DNA of 64,000 nucleotides from Pseudomonas lactis (GTDB lineage Bacteria > Pseudomonadota > Gammaproteobacteria > Pseudomonadales > Pseudomonadaceae), in contig NZ_JYLO01000004.1 in NCBI RefSeq assembly GCF_001439845.1, positions 248,001 to 312,000 on the forward strand, written 5' to 3'. Within the stretch, counting starts at the first letter, position 1. Each line of letters opens with the position of its first letter. A program made the position numbers and the translations under genes. Positions 43,806 to 51,072 of the stretch are shown here, piece after piece. The notes under the pieces are model-generated. The model saw only the letters and a program-made list of their open reading frames with translations, did no database searches and was not told where the DNA came from.

Positions 43806-45572
43806 ATGGACTTGAAACAACGCTTTGCCGAGGAGTTGCGCTACCTGCGCGAACTCGGCCGCGAGTTCGCCGAGGACAACCCGCAACTGGCGCAGTTTCT
43901 CGGCGATCAGGCCGATGACCCGGACGTGGAGCGGCTGCTGGAGGGCTTTGCCTTCCTCACCGCCAAGCTGGGCATGAAGATTGATGACGACCTGTCGGAG
44001 CTGACCCACCCGCTGTTGCAAATGCTCTGGCCCAATTACCTGCGGCCACTGCCCAGTGCGACCATCATCCGTTTCACACCGCTGCCCAATGCAATCAGTC
44101 AGCGCAAAGTGATTCCCAAAGGGACGCGGCTGTTTGCCAACCCTGTGGACGGCATTTCCTGCGAGTTTCGCACCTGCACTGACGTCAACCTCTACCCCTT
44201 GGCGTTGCACGCCGTCAGCGATGCCCACAGCCGTGAAGCCTCGACACTGCGCATCGACCTGAATGTGTTGACTCAGCAGCCGCTCGACAGCCTTGAGTGC
44301 GACCAGTTGGACTTTCACTTGGGCGGCGACAATGCCACCGCGCTGACCCTGTACCTATGGCTGGCCCATTACCTCAAAAACATCACGCTGTACGTCAACA
44401 ACACGCCTTATCGCCTCAACCCCGACGATCTGGGTTTTCCCGGTTTCACCCCCGATGAGGCACTGCTGCCCTACCCGCGCAATGTGTTCGATGGTTACCG
44501 CATCCTGCAGGAATATTTTGTGTTCCCGCAGCGCTTCCACTTTTTCAGCCTGACCCGGCTTGCCAAGGTCTGGCCGGCCGTCACCACCGGGCAGATTCGC
44601 TTCGAATTTCAGTTCTCGCGGCCGATGCCGGTCAATACGCATTTGCGCACCACTGACCTTCATCTGTTCTGCGCGCCAGCGGTCAACCTGTTTCGCCACG
44701 ATGCCGAGCCCATCATGCTGGACGGGCGCAGCCAGGAACGCCGTATCAGCCCCACGAGCAACCGCCAGGATGCGTATGAAATTTTCAGTGTCGACCACGT
44801 GGCCGGTTGGGACGCCGCCGACAAGGAGCGCAAAGGCGATCCATTGCGGCGCTTCACCCCGTTCGAATCGTTCCAGCATGAGATCGAACATGCCCGGGGC
44901 CGTACGGCACTGTATTTCCGCACGCATATCGAGGAGTCCCACGGGCGTGAAGGCTTGCGTCATCGCATCGCCTTTGTGCGCGGCGATGAAAGCCTGTATA
45001 CCGGCGAAAACGAGGCAGCTTCAATCGAATTGACCTGTACCAACCGCGACCTGCCGCAGAGGCTGGGTATCGGGGATGTGTCGCGGTCCACCGAGGCCAC
45101 ACCCTCGTTTGCCACCTATACGAACCTGATTGCGCCAACGCGCAGCTACCGACCGGTATTGGACAGCAGCCTGCACTGGACGCTGATTTCCAACCTGTCT
45201 CTCAACTACCTGTCATTGCTGTCGCCCGAGCCGCTCAAGGCGGTGATCCGTGCCTATGACTTTGCGGCTCTGCACGACCTGCAACAGGCCCGCGCCACCC
45301 GCAAACGCCTCAACGGCATCCAAGATGCGGTAACCACGCCCATCGACTGGCTGATGAAAGGCCTTCCGGTGCGCGGCGTGCAGACGCGCTTAAAGCTGGA
45401 CCAGGCCGCTTTTCTCTGCGAGGGCGAGCTGTACCTGTTCGCCAGCGTGCTTTCGCACTTCTTCGCCCTGTACGCGAGCATCAACTCCTTCCATCGCCTG
45501 GAAGTGATCAATACCACTAACAACGAGCGCTACGAATGGCCACTGTTGACCGGCAGACAACCCGTGATCTAG
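43806..45572 (+). CDS. tssF: T6SS baseplate protein TssF
   Basis: A 588-residue VasA/ImpG-family protein. The start MDLKQRFAEELRYLRELGREFAEDNPQLAQFLG and DPDVERLLEGFAFLTAKL are diagnostic, as are HPLLQMLWPNYLRPLPS and the later FPQRFHFFSL. It forms a 2:1 complex with TssG that makes up the baseplate wedge. Its last 37 bases overlap the next gene, tssG, which is normal in these operons. Confidence 0.96.
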   Translation: MDLKQRFAEELRYLRELGREFAEDNPQLAQFLGDQADDPDVERLLEGFAFLTAKLGMKIDDDLSELTHPLLQMLWPNYLRPLPSATIIRFTPLPNAISQRKVIPKGTRLFANPVDGISCEFRTCTDVNLYPLALHAVSDAHSREASTLRIDLNVLTQQPLDSLECDQLDFHLGGDNATALTLYLWLAHYLKNITLYVNNTPYRLNPDDLGFPGFTPDEALLPYPRNVFDGYRILQEYFVFPQRFHFFSLTRLAKVWPAVTTGQIRFEFQFSRPMPVNTHLRTTDLHLFCAPAVNLFRHDAEPIMLDGRSQERRISPTSNRQDAYEIFSVDHVAGWDAADKERKGDPLRRFTPFESFQHEIEHARGRTALYFRTHIEESHGREGLRHRIAFVRGDESLYTGENEAASIELTCTNRDLPQRLGIGDVSRSTEATPSFATYTNLIAPTRSYRPVLDSSLHWTLISNLSLNYLSLLSPEPLKAVIRAYDFAALHDLQQARATRKRLNGIQDAVTTPIDWLMKGLPVRGVQTRLKLDQAAFLCEGELYLFASVLSHFFALYASINSFHRLEVINTTNNERYEWPLLTGRQPVI

Positions 45573-46558
45573 CTGACCTGCTGCTGGCCGACGCGCGGAA
45601 CTATTCGTTTCACCGTCTGCTGGAGCACCTGCACGCCTTGCATGGCGATGACCTGGAAGCACGGCCCCTGAGTGATGCGGTGCGCCGTCGCGTACGCCTG
45701 CAAAGCCATGCGGGGCTGGGGTTTCCGGCCTCAGACGTCGTAGAGGCCGCACGCATTGAGGAAGATCGTGAAGAGGTGCGCTATCGCTTGCAGACCAGCT
45801 TCTTTGGCCTGCACGGTACGGATTCGCCACTGCCCGGTTACTACCTGGACCGTCTGGCCTACGAGCAGGCCCAGGAGCGCGGCATTCGTCCGGCGTTCAT
45901 GGACTTTTTCAATCATCGTTTGCTGACACTGCTGCACACCAGCTGGCGCAAGTACCGCTACTACGTTCGCTTCCAGGCCGAGGCCACCGATCGCTTTTCG
46001 CGTTACGTCTTCTCGATGGTCGGCCTGAATGACAACGACCTGCGCGGCGCCACCCCGCTGCCATGGGGCCGATTGCTGAGCTTTGCCGGCTTGATCGCCA
46101 ACCGCAGCCGCTCGCCGTCGGTGGTGTCCGGCATCGTCGAGCATTGTTTCGACCTGCACGGCGTGCATATCCGTGAGTTCGAGGCCCGCTCGGTGAGCTT
46201 TCCACTACGCCAGCGCCTGGCGCTGGGCAAAGCCAACGGCACCCTGGGCAGCAACTTTGTGGTGGGTGATCGCAGCAAGACCCGCGCCAGCAAGTTCACC
46301 CTGGTGATTCCCAACCTGACTCAGGCGCGCTTTCGTCAGTTTCTGCCCAGCGGCGATCAGTTCGGGCGCTTGCGCCAGTTGATGGATTTTCTGCTGCGCG
46401 ATGCCACCGCCTACGACCTGGAACTGGGGCTGCGCGAAGAAGATGTACCGCCGTTCAACCTGCAACACGCCAGTGGCACTCACCTGGGTTGGACCAGTTT
46501 TATCGAGCACCAGCAACAACGACATCCCGCCGTGGTGCGGATTCGGGGGCGCGCATGA
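45536..46558 (+). CDS. tssG: T6SS baseplate protein TssG
   Basis: A 340-residue VasB/ImpH-family protein. NYSFHRLLEHLHAL near the start, RYRLQTSFFGLHGTDSPLPGYYLDRL, MDFFNHRLLTLLHTSWRKYRYYVRF and LLSFAGLIANRSRSPSVVSGIVEHCF are characteristic. It binds TssF in the wedge. The start lies inside the end of tssF, and the stop overlaps the ATG of the FHA-TssJ gene (ATGA). Confidence 0.95.
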   Translation: MATVDRQTTRDLADLLLADARNYSFHRLLEHLHALHGDDLEARPLSDAVRRRVRLQSHAGLGFPASDVVEAARIEEDREEVRYRLQTSFFGLHGTDSPLPGYYLDRLAYEQAQERGIRPAFMDFFNHRLLTLLHTSWRKYRYYVRFQAEATDRFSRYVFSMVGLNDNDLRGATPLPWGRLLSFAGLIANRSRSPSVVSGIVEHCFDLHGVHIREFEARSVSFPLRQRLALGKANGTLGSNFVVGDRSKTRASKFTLVIPNLTQARFRQFLPSGDQFGRLRQLMDFLLRDATAYDLELGLREEDVPPFNLQHASGTHLGWTSFIEHQQQRHPAVVRIRGRA

Positions 46559-47904
46559 AGCTGACCCTGGTTATCAGTAATCCCGCGCAGTTGCTGCACG
46601 GCTATCTACCCAGTCACCGCTTTGGTCCGCAGGGTGGCAGCATTGGCAGTGCCGCGACAGATTGGCGCCTGGTGGATCGTCAGAACAGTGTGCGGCCTAA
46701 CCACTGTGACATCCGCGTTGTCGAGGGGCGCTTTTGTGTGATCGATCGCAGTGGCAGCACCTACGTCAATGGCCATGATCTGCCGGTGGGTTGCGACAGT
46801 GCGGTAGCACTCAACGATGGCGACTTCTTGCAAGTGGGCGCCTATCGAGTGGCCGTGCAGTTTGGCGAGCACGCGCCAGGGCAACGCTCGCTCGAAGCGC
46901 TGTTCAGCGGTCGCCCGGATGGTCTGCTGGAGTGGCACCTGGAGGAGGAAACGAACCTTCCACTGGCCGAAGTTGCACCTGTGGTTTGCCCGGAATTCGA
47001 ACGCCTTTGCCAACCCGTGGATTTAAGCGAGCAAGGCGATCCGCTGCGGGCGATGCATAAAGCGCCGCCGCCCACACCACTGGCGGATAGTGGCACGCCC
47101 GCACACAAGCGCAGCTTCAGCCTGTTCAGCAACCTGCGCCTGTGCACTTTGTTGCTGGCCTGCCTGGCCCTCGGCGGCTGCACCATGCTCGGCAAGATCG
47201 GCCAGGTGATTTGGACCCCTTCTATCCCGGTTGGAGGCCCCGACGACCAGCCCAGTCGCTACTCCCTGAGCTTGCACGCCAGCGACAACGTCAACCCGCG
47301 CCTGATCAGCACCGGCACCGCACCGGTTGAGGACGAAAACCGCTCGCCTTACACCCTCAACGTCCAGGCCGCCAGCCCGCAGGCGCTGACGGACAAAGTG
47401 CAAACCCTGCTCAACCATCTTTACGAAGCCGTGCCAGCGCAATCGTTGCTGACCGTTGAGCCCACGCCTACGGAGCAAATGTCGCCTATCGAGGACGCGC
47501 TGCTCGGCGCTTACGACGCCCAGGGCGTGAGCCTGACAACCCCCTGGGGCAGCCCGGCGCTGGGGCATGTCGCCACGCCAATCGCCTTCAAGGTGCTGCA
47601 ACTGACCGATGACTCGCTGCTGGTCAACGCCAGCCCCGAAGCCCTGGCCGAGGACCTGAAAAAGACCTTGGGCAGCACCTACATCCGGGCCGACGACTAC
47701 CTGCTCAACCCCGGCCAATTCAAGTTCATCGACCTGCGCGCCCTGGATGAAGACACCCGCTTTATCGCGGTGATCGCCAACTACCACAGCACTGATGTCG
47801 GCCAGTGGAAACAGCGCCTGCGCGTCGAGCCAAAAGGCCGCCAGTACGCCGTACTGGTGCAGTTGGATGCCGCCCAGGTCAGCCTCAAAGGAGAAACCCG
47901 ATGA
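46555..47904 (+). CDS. tssJ: FHA domain fused to T6SS outer-membrane lipoprotein TssJ
   Basis: A 449-residue protein combining two T6SS parts usually encoded separately. Residues about 20-105 form a forkhead-associated domain (IGSAATDWRLVDRQNSVRPNHCDIRVVEGRFCVIDRSGSTYVNG), which binds phosphothreonine. After a proline-rich linker, KRSFSLFSNLRLCTLLLACLALGGC (about 185-209) has the layout of a lipoprotein signal peptide with lipobox at Cys209. The remainder (YSLSLHASDNVNPR, LLNHLYEAVP, FIAVIANYHS) is the TssJ/VasD periplasmic domain that binds TssM. The first part should be cytoplasmic and the second periplasmic. A start at Met167 could also yield a stand-alone lipoprotein. Confidence 0.88.
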   Translation: MKLTLVISNPAQLLHGYLPSHRFGPQGGSIGSAATDWRLVDRQNSVRPNHCDIRVVEGRFCVIDRSGSTYVNGHDLPVGCDSAVALNDGDFLQVGAYRVAVQFGEHAPGQRSLEALFSGRPDGLLEWHLEEETNLPLAEVAPVVCPEFERLCQPVDLSEQGDPLRAMHKAPPPTPLADSGTPAHKRSFSLFSNLRLCTLLLACLALGGCTMLGKIGQVIWTPSIPVGGPDDQPSRYSLSLHASDNVNPRLISTGTAPVEDENRSPYTLNVQAASPQALTDKVQTLLNHLYEAVPAQSLLTVEPTPTEQMSPIEDALLGAYDAQGVSLTTPWGSPALGHVATPIAFKVLQLTDDSLLVNASPEALAEDLKKTLGSTYIRADDYLLNPGQFKFIDLRALDEDTRFIAVIANYHSTDVGQWKQRLRVEPKGRQYAVLVQLDAAQVSLKGETR

Positions 47905-47945
47905 CGCCTTTTTCAGCCGCTTTTGCCCCGAGTAATCACCGATGA
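47901..47945 (+). CDS. Possible 14-codon coupling peptide between tssJ and tssK
   Basis: An open frame of 14 codons (MTPFSAAFAPSNHR) starts in an ATGA overlap with the stop of the FHA-TssJ gene and ends in an ATGA overlap with the start of tssK. It therefore bridges the 37-base gap with continuous translation. It may exist only to couple translation. Whether it is translated is not known. Confidence 0.3.
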   Translation: MTPFSAAFAPSNHR

Positions 47946-49288
47946 GTTCACGCAACCCCGTCATCTGGCATGAAGGTTTGTTCGTCAAACCCCAGCACTT
48001 CCAGCAACAGGCCCGCGCTACTGAAGCCGCCGTGCATCAGCGCCTGCACAGCCTCAACGACGCGCTCTACGGCTTCGGCGAACTGACGCTGAACACCGAG
48101 TACCTGAGCTTCGGTAAAGTCGCCATTACCCAGGCACGCGGGATCATGCCCGACGGCAGTGTCTTCGATATTCCCCACGACCTGGCGCCGCCCTCCCCGC
48201 TGGAAATTGTCGACAGCAGCGCGGTCAACCAGATCGTTTACCTGGCGCTGCCACTGCGGTCCAACGGCGCCCTCGAAGTGCGCTGGCCCGACCAGTACGG
48301 CAACAGCCGCTACATCGCCCGCCGCGAGGAAATCCGCGATACCCACAGCGATGACGGCGATCAGGTCGGCATGGACCTGGCCGTACCCAACCTGCAACTG
48401 ATGCTTGAACGCAGCGACCGCAGCGCCTTCACCGGCATCGCCCTGGGCAGAATCAAAGACAAGCGCCCCGACGGCAGCCTGGTGATGGATGAGCACTTCT
48501 ATCCCACCAGCCTGTCCCTGCAAGCGGTGCCGGCGCTGCATCGCTACCTCGGCGAAGTGGCCGGGCTGATGCGTGAGCGCGCCAAGAACCTGGCCCAGCG
48601 TATCGGCTCACCGGGGCAGTCGGGGGTGGCCGATGTCACCGACTTCAACCTGCTGCAAACCCTCAACCGCTTGTTCCCGCTGTTCCAGCACCTGGCCCGG
48701 CAACGCCAGGTTCACCCGGAGCGGCTGTACATCGCATTGGCGCAAGCCTGCGGCGAGCTGGTGACCTTCACCGATGAGGGCCACCTGCCCCAGGAATACC
48801 CGGCCTACCAGCACGACAACCTGCGCGAATCCTTCCAGGTCCTGGAGCACACCCTGCGCCGCGCCTTGGGCACCGTACTGCAACCGCGTGCGGTGTCGTT
48901 GCCGATCGTCGATCAGGAGTACGGCGTGCGTAGCGCCGCATTGAACGACAAGCGCCTGTTGGGCAACGCCGAGTTCATCCTCGCCGTGCGCGCCAAACTG
49001 CCGGCGGAGACCCTGCGTCAGCAACTGCCCCGGCAGATCAAGATCAGCTCCACCGAAGGCCTGGAGCAACTGGTCAGCCTGCAGCTGCCGGGCATTCCAC
49101 TGCGGCCGCTGCCAGTGGCGCCGCGGCACCTGCCGTTTCATGCCGGCTTCAGCTACTTCGAACTCGACCGCCATCACCCCGCCTGGCAAAGCCTGAGCAG
49201 TGGCAGCGGGTTCGGTTTCCATATTGCCGGTGAATTCCCCGAGCTGGAATTGCAGTTCTGGGCGATCAGGAGTGAGAGAGATGAATAA
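47942..49288 (+). CDS. tssK: T6SS baseplate-membrane adaptor TssK
   Basis: A 448-residue protein of the ImpJ/VasE family. It has the universal start NPVIWHEGLFVKPQHFQQQ, then YGFGELTLN, and later LHRYLGEVAGLMRERAKNLA, NRLFPLFQHLARQRQVHPERLY and HLPFHAGFSYFELDRHHPAWQSL. It links the baseplate to the membrane complex. The start overlaps a possible 14-codon leader frame, and the last bases overlap the tssL start. Confidence 0.96.
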   Translation: MSSRNPVIWHEGLFVKPQHFQQQARATEAAVHQRLHSLNDALYGFGELTLNTEYLSFGKVAITQARGIMPDGSVFDIPHDLAPPSPLEIVDSSAVNQIVYLALPLRSNGALEVRWPDQYGNSRYIARREEIRDTHSDDGDQVGMDLAVPNLQLMLERSDRSAFTGIALGRIKDKRPDGSLVMDEHFYPTSLSLQAVPALHRYLGEVAGLMRERAKNLAQRIGSPGQSGVADVTDFNLLQTLNRLFPLFQHLARQRQVHPERLYIALAQACGELVTFTDEGHLPQEYPAYQHDNLRESFQVLEHTLRRALGTVLQPRAVSLPIVDQEYGVRSAALNDKRLLGNAEFILAVRAKLPAETLRQQLPRQIKISSTEGLEQLVSLQLPGIPLRPLPVAPRHLPFHAGFSYFELDRHHPAWQSLSSGSGFGFHIAGEFPELELQFWAIRSERDE

Positions 49289-50087
49289 GGAAACATTAGA
49301 TTCATGGCGTCACGAGGATGTCTCCGGCGCCATCGACGTTAGCGGCGAATCGATCACTGTCAGCAACCGCACCTACTTGGCGGATCCAGAGTACGACATA
49401 CGCGGCGTGGCCTGGAACCCGCTGTGCGATGCCGCCACGCCGCTGATCGGTCTGGTCATCCGCCTGCGCCGTCTGGACCACCACCATGACGTGCCTGCGT
49501 TGTACCAAAGCGTCAGCAACCAGATCACTGCGATCATGGAAGAAGTCCGCCAGCTCGACTACGACGCCGGCATGCTCAAGGCCTACTCCTACAGCCTGTG
49601 CCTGTTGGTGGATGAGGTGGTCATGCGCACCACCTGGGGCAGGCTCTCCACCTGGAGCGCCCGCTCGCTGCTCAGCCAGTTCCACGGCGAGACCCGAGGC
49701 GGCGAAAAATTCTTCACCATCATGAACAACATGATCCCCGAGGCAGCCAGGTACCAGCATGTGCTGGAGTTCATGTACCAGTGCCTGATCTCCGGCCTCA
49801 AAGGCAAATACGGCGCCCACGCCAAGGGCGACGACGAAATACGCAAAATCATCGACCAATTGCACGGATTACTACGCCCTCTTCGCGGCGAAACACCCAA
49901 ACGCCTCACCGACCCGCTGACCAACGTCGCGCCGCGCAACTACCGAATCAAACGCGCCTGGCCATTGTGGACGCCATGGGCCATGGCCGCCGTCGTGCTG
50001 ACCGTCGCCTACACGATCTACTCGATCCGCCTGAACACCATCACCCAGCAGGTGCTGGTGTCGCTGGAGCGGATGCTGCACCTGTAA
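49281..50087 (+). CDS. tssL: T6SS inner-membrane protein TssL (DotU family)
   Basis: A 268-residue protein with a DotU cytoplasmic domain (NPLCDAATPLIGLVIRLRRLD, YSLCLLVDEVVMRTTWG, SLLSQFHGETRGGEKFFTIM) and a single C-terminal transmembrane helix (WPLWTPWAMAAVVLTVAYTIYSI). There is no peptidoglycan-binding OmpA-like extension. It forms the inner-membrane platform with TssM. The ATG at 49281 has AGGAG about 8 bases upstream and overlaps the end of tssK. Confidence 0.94.
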   Translation: MNKETLDSWRHEDVSGAIDVSGESITVSNRTYLADPEYDIRGVAWNPLCDAATPLIGLVIRLRRLDHHHDVPALYQSVSNQITAIMEEVRQLDYDAGMLKAYSYSLCLLVDEVVMRTTWGRLSTWSARSLLSQFHGETRGGEKFFTIMNNMIPEAARYQHVLEFMYQCLISGLKGKYGAHAKGDDEIRKIIDQLHGLLRPLRGETPKRLTDPLTNVAPRNYRIKRAWPLWTPWAMAAVVLTVAYTIYSIRLNTITQQVLVSLERMLHL

Positions 50088-50126
50088 TCGAATTTCAGCG
50101 CGTTCATGTCGAGCGCCTGCAAAGCC

Positions 50127-50164
50127 ATGGCCGTTTCGGCCATAAACCGCGACCTCAAGGTCGC
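50127..50164 (+). other. Tandem hairpins in the hcp leader
   Basis: Two hairpins lie between tssL and hcp: ATGGCCG-TTT-CGGCCAT (50127-50143) and GCGACC-TCAA-GGTCGC (50149-50164). There is no T-run after either. Such structures can stabilise the 5' end of a processed hcp message, which needs high expression. Confidence 0.45.
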
Positions 50165-50190
50165 TCAATCATCGCGACAAGGAGCTTGTC

Positions 50191-50712
50191 ATGCCAACAC
50201 CCGCGTATATCAGTATCCACGGCAAAAACCAGGGGCATATCACCAAAGGCGCGTTCACCGCTGACTCGGTGGGCAACGTCTTTGTGGAAGGTCACGAAGA
50301 CGAAATCCTCGCCCAGGAAATCGACCATCAAATCGGTGCCCCAACCGACCCGCAAAGCGGTCAACCCACCGGACAGCGTGTGCATAAACCGCTGACCTTC
50401 ACCAGCGCGCTGAACAAAGCCTCGCCACTGCTCTATCAGGCCCTGGCCACCGGCGAAATGCTGCCGACCGTCGAGGTCAAGTGGTTTCGCACCAACCTCG
50501 ATGGCAAGCAGGAGCACTTTTTCACCACCAAGCTGGAAGAGGCCACCGTCGTTGATATCCATACCGTGCTGCCCCACGCCCAAGACAGCGACAACCAGAA
50601 CTACACCCAGCTGATCAAAACCAGCCTGTCCTACCGCAAGGTCAGTTGGAGTCATGTGGTAGCCGGTACTGAAGCCTCGGACGACTGGCGCAAGCCGGCA
50701 GCAGCGGGCTAA
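50191..50712 (+). CDS. hcp: T6SS tube protein Hcp
   Basis: A 173-residue Hcp-family protein. MPTPAYISIHGKNQGHITKGAF, GNVFVEGHEDEILAQEIDHQI, TFTSALNKASPLLYQALATGE and KTSLSYRKVSWSHVVAGTEASDDW are the family hallmarks. It polymerises into the tube inside the sheath and is secreted. The binding site AAGGAG precedes the start. It is flanked by hairpins on both sides, which suggests a separately stabilised transcript. Confidence 0.96.
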   Translation: MPTPAYISIHGKNQGHITKGAFTADSVGNVFVEGHEDEILAQEIDHQIGAPTDPQSGQPTGQRVHKPLTFTSALNKASPLLYQALATGEMLPTVEVKWFRTNLDGKQEHFFTTKLEEATVVDIHTVLPHAQDSDNQNYTQLIKTSLSYRKVSWSHVVAGTEASDDWRKPAAAG

Positions 50713-50725
50713 GCGCGTATCCAGC

Positions 50726-50754
50726 TCCGCCGCTGCGGCTCGTGCAGCGGCGGA
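50726..50754 (+). terminator. Strong hairpin after hcp
   Basis: An 11-bp perfect stem TCCGCCGCTGC / GCAGCGGCGGA with a 7-base loop, located 14 bases after the hcp stop and before the PAAR gene. It is followed by CCCTTCACTG rather than a T-run, so it probably acts as a leaky terminator or a 3' protecting structure that raises hcp expression over the downstream spike genes. Confidence 0.55.
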
Positions 50755-50788
50755 CCCTTCACTGACTTGAAACCTATAAGGAGGCTCT

Positions 50789-51046
50789 ATGCCTGCCGTC
50801 GTACTGGTCGGACACGACCATGATTGCCCTTTGTGTGGCCCCACCACCGTCGACAGCGGCGCCCGCAACATGACCGTCAATGGCAAAGCTGTCGCCCGTG
50901 TCGGCGACACCCTCGGATGCGGCGCCGTGATCACCAGCGGCTCACGCTCTATGACCGTCGAAGGAAAAGCCGTGGCCCGAGTTGGCGACACCACCGACCA
51001 CGATGGAAAACTGGAAAACGGTGATAGCAGCTGGTTGATCGACTGA
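50789..51046 (+). CDS. PAAR-repeat spike tip protein
   Basis: An 85-residue protein with PAAR-type motifs: HDCPLCGPTTVDSGARNMTVNGKAVARVGD, followed by a second SGSRSMTVEGKAVARVGDTTDHDG. Cysteine and histidine residues that bind the tip metal are present (H in VGHDHDCPLC, C in LGCGAVI, H in TDHDG). It caps the VgrG trimer. AAGGAGG lies 7 bases before the start. It is immediately upstream of vgrG2 and carries no toxin extension, so it is a structural tip. Confidence 0.9.
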   Translation: MPAVVLVGHDHDCPLCGPTTVDSGARNMTVNGKAVARVGDTLGCGAVITSGSRSMTVEGKAVARVGDTTDHDGKLENGDSSWLID

Positions 51047-51072
51047 CACTTACATACTGAAATGGAGGCCCC

